64,000 nt of DNA, from contig BJOX01000369.1 in assembly GCA_009731375.1 (NCBI GenBank), positions 302,213 through 366,212 on the forward strand, written 5' to 3'. Below the pieces are notes generated by a model. That model made no database searches. It worked only from the letters and a program-made list of their open reading frames with translations, and was not told the DNA's origin. Origin of the DNA: Paulinella micropora (lineage: Eukaryota > Cercozoa > Imbricatea > Euglyphida). Positions 42,325 through 53,125 of the stretch are shown piece by piece. Made by a program: the position numbers and the translations under genes. Every line of letters starts with the position of its first letter. Position 1 is the first letter of the stretch.

Positions 42325-44207
42325 TTGAGAAAATCGGCACAGATTCGAAGTTTGCGACATGGTTTATTGGGATGGAACTTGATGGTTGTTGATGGTTTTT
42401 GGTTGTTAATGGATGAATCTATGCATGGGGCATGCATTTCTTGGATTGTCTTTGGGTTCTCGTGTGGTTTTTCGGGGGAGCAAGGGTTGCTATGTTTGAC
42501 TCATACACATCACATGGCGGGAAGTCGTTTTTCACATGAGAACTCGGAATTTATGTTGGAATATGGTTGCATTTATATGCATATATGTTGGGAGATTACG
42601 TTCGATGGATTTAGTGTGTGTTTTCGAGCTCGTTGAGCGATGAGCAGGGGTTGCTGTGCTCAGCAGTCACAAGGAATACAACACACGGGACACGCCACTC
42701 ATAAATGGTATGGAAATCTTTATGCAAACATTGGTTCTATGTTTGCTGTGGATGATGAAGACAGGATAACATGTTTTCTCAAAATAAGTGCTGGAATAGA
42801 GGCACATGAATGGTATGGAAGGTGGGTGGTTCTCACGGATGTCGGAGGAGGATGGTAGGTCGGAGGGACCAAGACATGGGGAAACACACCACAAGGGGGA
42901 ATACAGCACGGATTGGAAGGCTTGGGGGACTCAATAACGATATGGCACGGCATATGGATGGGTTTGCTTGGAGGGAGGACAAGGGGGAAGATGGCTGATC
43001 AGGGGTGGCAAATCGGTCTGGGGGATGGCTGGGATGGCTTGGTTTATGGCCACAGTCAAACGAAAGGGGAGGATTGGAAGTGGCGGGAACCGAAAGGGAA
43101 CGTGGGGGGAACAAATGGTGGAGTTGGTTTGGAAAAAGACATGAGGAACATGGCGAAAGAGGACAAAAACGAGGGGGCCATCATGGCACAAAACTCAAAA
43201 GGGAAATTCACGGTATTTACGGTGGGCGACCTCGGGAGTGGACAAGGCAAAGATGGTGTCCTTTTTCATGGGGTTTTGCGGGCTTTTTACCAAGAATGGA
43301 TTACTGCCTATATCGGCCATATCAAGGCCCTTCAAGTCCTTATTTTTTTTTCGCACTGAGTGCGTACAGTGGGAGGCTTGGAAGGAGTGTGGGGTGGGGG
43401 AATAAGATGATACAGGGGCTAGATGATACAGGGTATTATATGCTGGAGGTTGGAGATCAGGAGGGGGCACAAGGCAAGAATGAGATGGTCGACGCGTTCA
43501 GAAGGGTATCCGACCAAGGGTCGAAGCCCAAGGGACCGTCAGAGGAGGATATCAATGAAAACACGTTGTGGGAGGAAGGAGAATGCCGTATTGACAGAAA
43601 TGCCTACGCGGTCAGGGAGCGAATGAGGGAGAATGTTGAGTTGGCCTCCTCGTATACTAAGGGCAAGCCGGGCTCGAAGCAGGCAAAAATCTGGACAAAG
43701 CGACATCAGGATCATGTGGAAGTCTGGAAGGGTTTTGAAACGTTGTGCCGTTTGAGGGAACGAAGGGTGGCGGAGGTACGAAAGGCAAGGAAGGAGGAAG
43801 GAAAAATGGAGAAGAAGAGCTATTGGCAGGAGGCATACCTCGAGGAGTAGGATTTCCCAGAGTCGGAACTATGTAACGAGGATGAAATACGTCTTGGGAG
43901 GAACATATATGTACAGGTGGAGGAAATGTGGCAACTGTACAAGGGGTGTTTGGAGAGGATCAAGACTTTGGAACAGGGAGACGAGAATCAGAGGAAGATT
44001 GAGGAATTGGAGGAAGAGGCTGGGAAGAATAAGCAGGTCTACGAGACCTTGTGGAGTTTGGCGAGACAGAGGCGTAAGAAATACTTGAAAACTCGATATG
44101 ACCAAGCATCTTGGACACTTGAGTCCATTGGGTTTAACCCTGACGAGGAGGAGGAAATGGAGGAACGTTGCAAAAATAAGCGACAACGAACTGACTATTT
44201 GTCGTAG
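42325..44207 (+). pseudogene. Pre-gag ORF1 (interrupted)
   Basis: Frame 1 is open from 42325 with a TGA at 42637 and a TAG at 42856. It reads KWYGNLYANIGSMFAVDDED and later VGDLGSGQGKDGVLFHG. It breaks at a T9 tract (43348) and continues in frame 0 from about 43355 to 44207 with one TAG at 43848. The C-terminal part is charged and helical (EELEEEAGKNKQVYETLWSL). The function is unrecognised. The true start is unclear; reading from 42640 (after the TGA) looks more protein-like than the upstream part. Confidence 0.5.
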
Positions 44208-44239
44208 GATGGTAAAAGAGGGGAATACCTCTGATTGCA

Positions 44240-44251
44240 TTCTACGTTAGG
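44240..44251 (+). promoter_or_regulatory. TTCTACGTTAGG before ORF2
   Basis: Exact 12-nt match to the leader motif, ending 5 nt before the ATG at 44257. Confidence 0.75.
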
Positions 44252-44256
44252 TCTCA

Positions 44257-44742
44257 ATGGAAAAGAAAAAGACAGGCAAGGAGGAAAATGGGGACGAGGG
44301 GATGGAGGAAAACGAGAACGAGGGAGAGGAGGAGACACCGGAGTTTTGGAGAAAGACATGGGAGGAAGAGACGGAGGAAGGAGAAAAAGGAATGTGGAAC
44401 AGGGGTGAGATAAAGATAGGGAAGGACATATACAAACGTATGGCTGAGATAACAGAGGAATTTGACACCATGCGGCAGAAGATGGAAAGGATGTTGGTCC
44501 AGAAACAGGGAGATATATGCCCGGCGGATTTTGAAGCGACCAGACGGAGTTTGGGGGAATTATGTGGTTTGAAGAGAGCAATCGGAAATGCGGCTAGGAT
44601 GAGGAGAACGAGATATATGGTTACACAAGGCTGGAAGGAGGCCAGAGAGGCATGGAAAAAGGAGAAACGAGAAAGAGGGATAGGAGAGAGGGAGGGGGAC
44701 AAGCCAAACAAGAAGGCAAAAAGGAGGGGTGAGGGACACTAG
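44257..44742 (+). CDS. Pre-gag ORF2, 161 aa
   Basis: Intact. Acidic N-terminus (EENENEGEEETPEFW), a middle helical region with IYKRMAEITEEFDTMRQKME, then LCGLKRAIGNAARMRRTRYM and a basic tail KPNKKAKRRGEG that looks like a nuclear-localisation signal. The pattern LCxLxR...RRxRYxxxxGW loosely echoes ORF1's C-terminal LWSLARQRRKKYLKTRYDQAS, hinting at common descent. The ATG follows the shared motif directly. Confidence 0.6.
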   Translation: MEKKKTGKEENGDEGMEENENEGEEETPEFWRKTWEEETEEGEKGMWNRGEIKIGKDIYKRMAEITEEFDTMRQKMERMLVQKQGDICPADFEATRRSLGELCGLKRAIGNAARMRRTRYMVTQGWKEAREAWKKEKRERGIGEREGDKPNKKAKRRGEGH

Positions 44743-44758
44743 ACAACATGGCACATGC

Positions 44759-44770
44759 TTCTACGTTAGG
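44759..44770 (+). promoter_or_regulatory. TTCTACGTTAGG before ORF3
   Basis: Exact 12-nt match, ending 14 nt before the ATG at 44785. Confidence 0.75.
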
Positions 44771-44784
44771 ACACACGTCAGAGG

Positions 44785-46233
44785 ATGAGCACACGGGGGC
44801 TAAGGTTGGAGCTGACGGAGGGGGACCAACAGTGGGGACGAGTTAGGGGGACGGAATATAAGGTGGACGAGGAGGCACGGCAGTTCATAGAGGAGATGGG
44901 TGAAGAGTGGAGTGAACGGGTGGAGGCAATTTTGCACACGGAACGGATAACGGGGGATAAAAGGTGGATGGCAATTCGAAAACTATTGGAGTTAATATGG
45001 CGGTGGTTTGGGGAGCAGGAGGGTTTATGGAGACAAATCGCCAAGTCGGAGGAGGCGAGGAACCAATATGTTTTTCTGGCTTTGTTGACGAAGGTGGGGG
45101 AGAAGGGGGTAGCGGAACGGTTACATACGGCATGGGCTTGAGCCACGGGAAAGGCAGCACATGCCAAGAAATGGTTGCAAACTCTCCAAGGAAGAAGAGG
45201 ACAGTTGGACACTGTTCGTCGACCATTGCGGATGCGAGGAATAATCGAGAGGGTGGAGAATCATGCGGCGGGCAACGATTGGGACAGTGAAAAGACACAG
45301 GAATGGCTTAAACAGTTGCAAGAGGACAGAGGCCTGTGGACACAAAAGGACAAAAACGAGAGGGCAGCAGAGAGACCGGACATGGGGCAGGGAAGAGAGG
45401 CTACAAGCCACACTCAAATGGAGGAGATGGCAGTGGATGAGGAGGTGGAAAGGGTGACACAGGAGATGAAGACGGCGAGGGAGGCGAGAAGGAAGGTGGA
45501 AGACGAGGAGATAGAAGGAGAGTTGGTGGTGGAACAAGAGATAAGAGAGAACTCGGATCATGACTTGGGGAGTCAAGTGCTAGCACTGGCCCAGGCATGG
45601 GGACAGGGACAGGAACAGGCACAACGTCAGAAGGAGGTGGTGGAGGAGGCGAGATGGGAAATTATAAGGAGGAGGTGGGAGAAGCGTACGAGTACGATGC
45701 CGGCCGAAATGAGGGAGCCTTGTTGGAAACATTTCAAGGAATCAGAGGAGGCGCGGGGACAGTATGCACGAATTCAAGAAGTGGAAAGGAGACTGGGAGA
45801 CACGATACAGGACGTTATTCTGTCGGTGGAAACTGCGCTTACGGGCACAGTAGCAGAGGCTAAGGCTTGGGAGGCCAAATGGCATGACGAACATCCTGCA
45901 CAATGGAAACAGTTTGTCAGTCGGTTGAGGATGGGATGGACGAAGGAGCAGACACAGGGGAGTATAGAGGGCAATGAGTGGCAGTCGGAGGAGACGAAGG
46001 AATGGATAACGGACTTGGGGACAAAAATGGAGATAAGACACATACAGGAGTTGGCAATGAGGTGGGAGGAGGAAGCGAAGGTGGAGGAGGAGGAGACAAC
46101 GGATGAAGAGGGGGAGGAGAGGTCTAACCGCGAAGGAAGCAGGGGGTCTTGGGACCAGCGGGAGACAGCGGAGGAGATGATGGAATGGATGGAAGAGTTA
46201 GATGGGGATGTGCTGGAACAGTTCAGCATGTGA
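44785..46233 (+). pseudogene. Pre-gag ORF3, 482 codons with one internal TGA
   Basis: One frame from 44785 to 46233, broken only by TGA at 45139-45141. It is rich in Glu, Trp and Arg. A segment LWRQIAKSEEARNQYVFLAL is echoed later by CWKHFKESEEARGQYARIQE, so the protein has an internal duplication. Ends EELDGDVLEQFSM. No known domain. Confidence 0.55.
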
Positions 46234-46440
46234 CAAACGGGAGGGGCAACGGAACTAATCAGTGGAAAAAAAAAGAGAGGGGCGGGGGACGGATACATTG
46301 GAAAGAGGGAGAGAGGACTCGGAAGGATAGAGGAGGGCAATGCAGGGATATGGCAAGGGATGTGGACAGGATAACGGAGATCATATTGGGAGAAAGACAT
46401 GTATATATGGGTTTGGAGTTTATTATTATCTATTTCTCCC
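46234..46440 (+). other. Spacer between ORF3 and gag-like ORF
   Basis: About 200 bp, purine-rich then TATTTCTCCC just before the motif. The pyrimidine run followed by TTCTACGTTAG would be compatible with a splice acceptor. No ORF. Confidence 0.5.
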
Positions 46441-46451
46441 TTCTACGTTAG
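46441..46451 (+). promoter_or_regulatory. TTCTACGTTAG before gag-like ORF
   Basis: 11 of 12 positions match the leader motif (the last base is T), ending 9 nt before the ATG at 46461. Confidence 0.7.
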
Positions 46452-46460
46452 TGGCAACGA

Positions 46461-48341
46461 ATGGCAGACGAGGCGCAAGGCGGGGTGCCGCCAGCGGTGC
46501 TACCGATCAGGTTTACGCCACTCAAGAAGGCGGGGCCCTCGCCTATGCGAGTGGACGAAGGGGAGGACAAGGCGGGGGCGGCGCCGGCGGCTCCTATGAC
46601 GTATGCGCGGAATCCTCCGAGTATGTCTGACCACTTCCTCCAGACGTTGCAAGCGAGCCCGACGGCTATCGAGATTTACTCACAGCTGAGCAGGAACTCG
46701 CTCAAAATGTGGACAGACGGACCCGATGAAGGGGGAATTAAGGACGACATCGACGCATGGAACGAATGGCAGTTACCAGTGGGCAAGCCACACTGGGGGC
46801 CGGGGATCAAGACGAGAGTGTTAGCCAAAATGGCAGAGGCTTTGGCGGTGGCGGTGGGACACCACAGGGATCAGATTTCGTCGAAGGCGTTGACAGCTTA
46901 TATGGTACGGCCTATAATGGATGAAGGGGGGGTCATAACCGAAGGAAAAGTGACGGAAATGATCGCGGCTATTGACCGGCTGATCTTGGCAATCCGACAG
47001 CAGGACAACAAAGTTACAGCGGCTTTCCACGATTGGAACAAGCGCATGATGCTCAATCCGGTTGATGACTTGGCGTCATGGTTGGAAACGGCAAACTTGC
47101 AATGGGCGGACGAGGTGAGGAGGGAGGCGGGTTTCTTTACAGAAGCCATGAAGCAGTACAACGACGGCATGGACGCGATGGGACACATCAAGGAACGGGG
47201 GGCGACAGTCAAGAAGCTCTTGCACAACGCGGTGAACAGGGCTGCTCTGATGGATGACGCGGTCCGCAAGGCGACGGTGACGGAACTGCGGATGTGGGTG
47301 TATCACCTGTCGTTGGTGAGGGGGTGTGTGGATGGTTGGGTAGCCTGGACTAGGCTTCGGCTGAAATTAATGGAGGAACCGGAGGCGGCGTCACCGGAAA
47401 AGAAAAAGAAAAAGAAAAAGAAAAAGAAGAAGAAGAGTAAGAAGAAGAAAAGCGACTCGGAAGGCTCGGAGTCGGACGAGGATTCGAAGGAGGAGGGATC
47501 GGAGGATGGCGAGAAGAATCGCTCGGGTTGGGCGAGTAGTATGGCCAGGAGTTCGGTCCAAGGATGGGAAAAAAGGGACAAGATAATAAAAGAGTTGAAG
47601 GCAAATACGGAGCTGGCAAGGCAGGGGTACGACCAAATCGACCAAAGCCTAGGGGACGACAGGCGATATATGAACATGATGCGGCAATTTGCGGTACAGT
47701 TCAAGAAGCAGCTGCGCGGGGAGCAGAGTGGCAACGATCTGGAATCCATTTGCTTCGTCTTGGCGGACGTTTTGGGAATTGCGGGGGCTAACGCGGGGTT
47801 GTCGAACCAGGCGACGTGGGAGGAAGTCTTCGACAAGGAAGTCAAGGGCAATACGGCAGGATCGCACTGGCAGTACGTGGATGTGATCCACTACGTCTTC
47901 GGCACGGTCTTTGGGTTTGTGGCACTCACCGATGCGGATGAGGAATTGGAAACAGTTCGGGGAGTGATCCAGGATAAGGTCAGGGCCCGCATGCCTCTAC
48001 CGGCTTTATTCCAAGCAGTCATGGACGCGTGTCTAATCAACGACGAGCGGAAGGTGTACCCGCTAATCTTGGGCATTGGCTTATGGAGGGAACAGGCGAC
48101 CAAGAACGTGGTAACGGAGATGCTGAACGCGGGCTTGAGGCTGCCGACGCTACCGAACGAAAACAAGGCTAAATGGCAGGGATGGCAAGGCAAAACCAAC
48201 CCGGTGGCTTGGACGATGGATCACGAAGACGTCAAGGCAATAAAGACGCTGTTGATGGATCCAGCGATTCTGGCGAAGATGCCAAAGGCACCCAATGCGG
48301 CAGCAACAAGGAGGACGGCAGACTGCTGGGGGCGACGGTAG
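46461..48341 (+). CDS. Gag-like ORF4, 626 aa
   Basis: The longest intact ORF, first in the gag position. The N-terminal 300 residues look globular and helical (for example LSRNSLKMWTDGPDEGG, MAEALAVAVGHHRDQIS). A poly-Lys stretch KKKKKKKKKKKK lies near residue 320, then an acidic SDSEGSESDEDSKEEGSEDG. The C-terminal half contains FGTVFGFVALTDADEELETV and VTEMLNAGLRLPTLP. No CCHC zinc knuckle is seen, so assignment to gag rests on position and size. It overlaps ORF5 by 47 nt in the +1 frame. Confidence 0.6.
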   Translation: MADEAQGGVPPAVLPIRFTPLKKAGPSPMRVDEGEDKAGAAPAAPMTYARNPPSMSDHFLQTLQASPTAIEIYSQLSRNSLKMWTDGPDEGGIKDDIDAWNEWQLPVGKPHWGPGIKTRVLAKMAEALAVAVGHHRDQISSKALTAYMVRPIMDEGGVITEGKVTEMIAAIDRLILAIRQQDNKVTAAFHDWNKRMMLNPVDDLASWLETANLQWADEVRREAGFFTEAMKQYNDGMDAMGHIKERGATVKKLLHNAVNRAALMDDAVRKATVTELRMWVYHLSLVRGCVDGWVAWTRLRLKLMEEPEAASPEKKKKKKKKKKKKSKKKKSDSEGSESDEDSKEEGSEDGEKNRSGWASSMARSSVQGWEKRDKIIKELKANTELARQGYDQIDQSLGDDRRYMNMMRQFAVQFKKQLRGEQSGNDLESICFVLADVLGIAGANAGLSNQATWEEVFDKEVKGNTAGSHWQYVDVIHYVFGTVFGFVALTDADEELETVRGVIQDKVRARMPLPALFQAVMDACLINDERKVYPLILGIGLWREQATKNVVTEMLNAGLRLPTLPNENKAKWQGWQGKTNPVAWTMDHEDVKAIKTLLMDPAILAKMPKAPNAAATRRTADCWGRR

Positions 48342-49269
48342 TACAAGGGGCGGAGATCATACAAGGGGCCAGCAGGGCGGGGGCAGACCACAACGTAGCA
48401 CGGGGGACTTCGGCGGAGGGAGGACGAGGCTGGGGCTTAACAGGAAGGATCGTCGACCGCATCCATATGCTCGACCGGCGGAGGTAAACGCGGCACATGG
48501 AGCGGGAGGGTTCCGGCAGAAAGGATCCGGACCAGATGTGATGGACCCGTCCTTTTACACGAATGTGGCGAGGAATCGGGAGTTGAGGCCGAACGAGGCG
48601 AGATATCCCCCGGACGACCGACTCAGCAATGTATCGGGAGTTCCGAAATATGAGCGACGGGCATTGAAGGAAAACAGCCATTTGCGCAAATCGTGTTATT
48701 GGCAAATTGGGATATGGTTCTTACGCCTACGGGGCGAATGTTGCATACACGAGGACGACACCCTGTATCTTGACAATATGAATAAAATCTCGCGGGAGGA
48801 GCAGAACGCGGCTATACGGGAATTGAAGGAGGCAATTTGCCATGGCATGTGGCAGCTCGGGGGATTGGAAGACCTGTTTAACCGGGACGAACTGGACGAG
48901 TTGCAACGGTTCAACACCGCGAACATCCAGAAATACGGATGGAAGCGGAAGGATCGAGGATCGTACTTGTCAGCGGCAGGACTACGGCAACGAGGCGGTG
49001 GTGGCGGAGGACGTGGCGGTGATCGAGGAAGAGGTCGAGGGGGCACACAACGTTCGGCGGCAACAGTGCCGGGGATGGCCTCAGAGGTACAGGAAAAGAG
49101 AGAAATGGTGGAAGGGAAGGGAGGAAAAGGGGGTGAAGGGAGCAAAGGAACAGGCAACAGTTTCCCGTGTGTGCACCCGGATCGACAGGCATTGATTTCA
49201 GGGGCGACGGCGGGTTTACCGGAACGACAGGGGTGCGGCGGGAGGGGGCACACCCACGCCATCGGGTAG
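48295..49269 (+). CDS. ORF5, RGG-box protein, 324 aa, +1 relative to gag
   Basis: Starts inside the end of ORF4. The middle contains SHLRKSCYWQIGIWFLRLRG and an LGGLEDLFNRDELDELQRFN segment, followed by a Gly/Arg-rich RGGGGGGRGGDRGRGRGG near residue 230-250. RGG boxes bind RNA and could replace the missing zinc knuckle as nucleic-acid-binding part (inference). The overlap suggests a +1 frameshift product, or a frameshift mutation in one gag. Confidence 0.5.
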   Translation: MRQQQGGRQTAGGDGSTRGGDHTRGQQGGGRPQRSTGDFGGGRTRLGLNRKDRRPHPYARPAEVNAAHGAGGFRQKGSGPDVMDPSFYTNVARNRELRPNEARYPPDDRLSNVSGVPKYERRALKENSHLRKSCYWQIGIWFLRLRGECCIHEDDTLYLDNMNKISREEQNAAIRELKEAICHGMWQLGGLEDLFNRDELDELQRFNTANIQKYGWKRKDRGSYLSAAGLRQRGGGGGGRGGDRGRGRGGTQRSAATVPGMASEVQEKREMVEGKGGKGGEGSKGTGNSFPCVHPDRQALISGATAGLPERQGCGGRGHTHAIG

Positions 49270-49279
49270 GATAATATCC

Positions 49280-50047
49280 GTGGAGGAAATGGAACAAAAA
49301 CATGAACGGAAACATGGCATATTTGAAAAGGAACGGACGCCGAGGGAGGAAGAGGCGCGACCACGACGGCGTGAGGACAAAGATGTCGTGATCATAGGGG
49401 AAGCCAAAACATGTGGGGAACATATCAACACGGAACATAAGGGTATGCGGCGGGATTTGATGGCTGATAGGGGAACGAAGACGGCAAGAACGCCTGCTGC
49501 TCCGGCGGGTAGATGGAGCGGGGTACGGCAGCCCGTCCAGGGGGGATGGCAAAGGAGAACGACAGTCCATAGATCTGACTGGGGATTTGCCAGAAAACGG
49601 ATGAGAGCAGCAGAGAGGGAGAGAGAGGGCAAGGCACACAACAAACGGCAGAAGGCAGAGGAGCGGACTCGTGGGGATGGAACGGGAGCAAAACCAGGAA
49701 GAACAGAGGATAAGGATAACGGAGCTATAGACGATAAGGGCGATAAGGGGGCTCAGGGGGAAATAGGGAGTAAGGAGGATAAGGGAGAGAGGCGGGAAAT
49801 AGAGGATCAGAGGAGAGAGAACATAGATAAAGCTAAGGACCAGGGGTCGGAAGGGAAAATGGGACTTAATGGAAAGGATGAGGGGAAAGAACGGGAGCGG
49901 AACCGACTTATCCTCCAGACATACCAAAAGATCGCGGAACGCGCGGATTCAATGAGTCCTAGGAGAATGGTTAATTCGATTAAAAGAGCTGATTTCCCTT
50001 TAGCCTACACGAAGGTGGAAATTGTCGAGTTGGGTCATTGGCAATGA
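49280..50047 (+). CDS. ORF6, charged 255-aa segment, next frame
   Basis: Frame 2, a further +1 shift. Low-complexity basic and acidic sequence (EREREGKAHNKRQKAEERTR, KDNGAIDDKGDKGAQG), ending RADFPLAYTKVEIVELGHWQ. It overlaps the protease-like segment, which starts in frame 0 at about 50022. Probably the linker between gag and protease in an ancestral polyprotein. Confidence 0.4.
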   Translation: MEEMEQKHERKHGIFEKERTPREEEARPRRREDKDVVIIGEAKTCGEHINTEHKGMRRDLMADRGTKTARTPAAPAGRWSGVRQPVQGGWQRRTTVHRSDWGFARKRMRAAEREREGKAHNKRQKAEERTRGDGTGAKPGRTEDKDNGAIDDKGDKGAQGEIGSKEDKGERREIEDQRRENIDKAKDQGSEGKMGLNGKDEGKERERNRLILQTYQKIAERADSMSPRRMVNSIKRADFPLAYTKVEIVELGHWQ

Positions 50048-50708
50048 CACGATGGCGGCGATCAGTGTCATGGGGAGGAGTTTTCAGGACAAGTATGGGG
50101 GACAGCAGTGGTATTGGCAGGCGCTACGGCACACGCAGTGATGGGTGAGCGGAGTGTCGGGATCGACACCGATCACGGGCACGATGTTGCTGCAGTTTCG
50201 GCTCTCCGACGGCTCGATCTATATCCACAAGGTTTGGGTGGTACCAGCATACACGGGGGGCTTGTTGTGGAGCTTGGACGCGCTCAGTTGAATGCGCACG
50301 TCCATCGATTGTGCGGGGTATACGGTGCGATATGGAGCGGACGAAAACGCACCGGTATACAAGATGGTGCATTTGTCGACAGATGACCACTCTCAAGGCA
50401 ATGAGGGGGAATGGACGGCTGGTAGTTTTGCGGCCGTGAAGGTCGTAATGTCGGAAGAGGCAGCGGCTGACGAGGCAGCATGCGAGGTTTTCGCGGTGGG
50501 GGACCCTAAGGCAACGGATGAGGAGAGTGAATCGGAGGACGAATGGACGCCAAATCAAATAGTGGCATTGTGCGACATGCGGCTGGAACACTTGAGAGAA
50601 CAACGGAGATTGGCCACGGACGGTTTCCCGATATACGGCCGTGTTGGGGGACCAACACAAAGAAATGGATGGCAGGACGTTGCCAATGGCACAGTACGTG
50701 GTATGTAA
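50022..50708 (+). pseudogene. Aspartic protease-like segment with two stops
   Basis: Frame 0 reads SSWVIGNDTMAAISVMGRSF, then FRLSDGSIYIHKVWVVPAYT and GGLLWSLDAL, the layout of retroelement aspartic proteases (active-site D-T/S-G-A, then a flap strand and VxxVP...LLSxxxL). The active-site triad reads DTMA instead of DTGA. TGA stops are at 50139 and 50289. After 50292 it is open to 50708, reading MRTSIDCAGYTVRYGADE and an acidic stretch. Confidence 0.5.
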
Positions 50709-50861
50709 CGTGTCAAAGCCGAGTCAGGCGAAGACGGGAATTATCGAGTTCCTCAAGGATAAATGGGGGGATGATCCCATCATGGTCGACTCGGTGGCAG
50801 GAATCAAGAAGGCGCTGAAGAATCGGATTTCCCTTGGGGATTTCACGATAGTGCTTCCGGT
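50641..50861 (+). CDS. Segment upstream of the inversion: IIEFLKDKWGDDPIMVDSVA
   Basis: Frame 1 from 50641, open to the left inversion breakpoint at about 50861, reading KDKWGDDPIMVDSVAGIKKA and NRISLGDFTIVLP. Past the breakpoint the frame continues by chance into antisense RNase H sequence. This segment should be read together with the minus-strand sequence starting near 53125. Confidence 0.5.
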
Positions 50862-53125
50862 GGGTAGACGTCGTATTCTTCGAGACTGTCCTTTGCGCAT
50901 TGGTCCTCGTGCTCCTCACAGCACTCTCGTGGTGCCTTACTAGCCGCCTCATACAACCTGAGGTCCCTCTCATGTTCCTGTTTTTCTCCTCCCCCCGATA
51001 TACGAAACTTGTACGCTGCCGACACCTCCTCCGCGTATATCATACCGTTCATCGGCTTCTGGTCTTCAAAATCCGGTTCCCGCTCTATCTGTTCCAAGTG
51101 CATGAATCCCCATACCGTCAAGACTGCCGCCGCCGTGGTGAACCTAAATCGCGTCAGGTTCACCCCCTTCCGCTTCTCCCCATCCCATATCGGTTTGACC
51201 GTGAACACCTCTGGCGCCTGGTGCTGTCGTTGTTCCGCCCCCGTCTTTCCCCATGATCCCCCATCCTCTGCCGTGCCCCCAGATCGAGACTGGTGATCAG
51301 CCAAGAAGTTCTCCTTTCCCTTGATATACTCTATCTGGAAGTCATATTCCGACAACTCCTGTTGCCACCGCGCCAACCGTCCCGTGGTCCTGCGACATCA
51401 ACCACCGGAGGTTGTTGTGATCCGTCCTCACTCTCGTTTCCTTTGCCCCCCATAAATATTCCTTCAGCCGCTTGAAGCCCCAGACAATAGCCATGCCTCC
51501 CGTTGTCTGGTGCAGTATTGCCTTTCCGCACTTGACATACGCCGACTAAGGAACATTACCGGTCGCAGTCGCCCCTTTTCGTCCGCTTGCTGAAGCACTC
51601 CTCCTATCGCGTAGGCCGACGCGTCCGTATCCAGAATAAAGGGTGCCTCAAAGTCAGGCAGCCTCAGAACCGTTCCATCTTCCGTCAACGGATCCTTCAG
51701 AATCGTCTCCCGCAAATCCTTTATCGCTTCCAAGACCTTCTCTCCCCACTCGTTCGGGTTCGCCCAATCCCCTTTGAATTCCTTCATGTGTTTCCGTATG
51801 GGCTCCGCCCGGTTGGCAAAGTTTGGGATAAACTCCCCGTAATACTGTGCCAACGACACGAACGAATGTAAATCGGACTTGTTCTGCGGTATTGGCATGT
51901 CCGCCAGTGCCTCTCGTTTCTTAGCCGCGATTGTGCATGTTCCGTTCTCAATATCGTATCCCAAATATTGAATCCATTTCTGCATGAAGTGGCACTTCTT
52001 GGCATTAAGCCAAAAACCGAACGGCTTAATCCTCCGCATGATGTCCCTGAGGTGTTCCATATGCTCCTCCACCGAGTTAGAGTATATTATGACATCATCC
52101 AAGTATGCAAAGGCATACGTCGACGTGTCACCATGTTTGAAGGCAAATTCCTCGTCCCGAAACTTACTTCCCAACATCTCGGTCATCGCCTTTTGGAAAA
52201 TCCCTGGAGCCACCTTGAGCCCCATCGGCAAAACCTTCCAGACATAAGTCGTCATGCCCACCATAAACGCCGTGAGGTATCGACTTTCCTCCGCCAATGG
52301 GATTTGCCAAAACCCGCTTTTCAGATCCAGAGTGGAATATATTTTCGCCTTCCGCAATACTTCCACCCCTCGTCGCACATCCGGCACCGGTGTTTCGATC
52401 TTCTTGATGATCTGATTGATCTTCCAGTAGTTTATGCACATCTGCAATGTGCCATCTGGCTTCGGCACCATCCGCACCGGCGAGGAGTATTCCGACAACC
52501 GCTCCTCTATCAGCCCCTTCTCCAACAATTCCGCCGTCATCTCCCTGGCAATTCTATCCTCGTGATAACTGAGTCGAGAAGGCCGTCCTATTCCTGGTAC
52601 CTCCTGTCCCATCTCCCTATAGAACCTTGCCGTGTGGTGCTTGACCGAACCTCCCTCCAACGGCCCAAACACCTCCATGTGTTGATCCATCATCGCCAAG
52701 ACGTCCTCCTTAGACTTTTTACTTCCCTGCCACTGTTTTGCCTGTTCCCGCAAGGCCGCTTGAGCCTTATCCGTTTCCTCCTTGATTTGTTCGTCCGTCA
52801 CCTTGCCCGCTATGTCGTCCACCGTGGCCTCCTCGCCCTCCTCCTCGAACCCTTCTTTAGACCGGTACAGGGTAGGCGTTTGCCTCTCCTGATCCGCATA
52901 TCTGGCCAACTGATCGATCATCATCGCCTATTGTATCGCATGTGTGCGATGATATACCCCCGAAGTAAGGACCAAATCCCGTGTAAGGAGCTCCTCCCGA
53001 TATTTCCTCGCCGCTTTTCTCGATCCCAAACGACACGATATAACGAGTTTCTGCGTCCGACTCGGTATAGGTATCGGATCCTGAACCAAGAAATCCTCGA
53101 TATCATACCACCACATTTCCGTTGG
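50862..53125 (-). pseudogene. Inverted pol block: pre-RT, reverse transcriptase, RNase H
   Basis: Minus strand. A pre-RT part (53125-52928) ends at a TAG (52927-52925). The RT frame (52924-51464, 486 codons) has SSPVRMVPKPDG at 147-158, the catalytic STLDLKSGFWQIPL near 197-210, LPMGLKVAPGIF at 232-243, and the YLDDVIIYS box at 274-282. RNase H begins DTDASAYAIGGVL near 432-444. A frameshift at about 51495 and another near 51375 break it; the tail 51376-50862 reads YIKGKENFLADHQSR. The usual YRK motif after the first strands is YWK here. Reverse-oriented relative to gag and integrase. Confidence 0.85.

Noticed and set aside
47395-47450. Frameshift site at AAAAAGAAAAAG in the gag-like ORF
   Set aside because: The frame stays open for 300 codons on both sides; a Lys-rich linker explains it.
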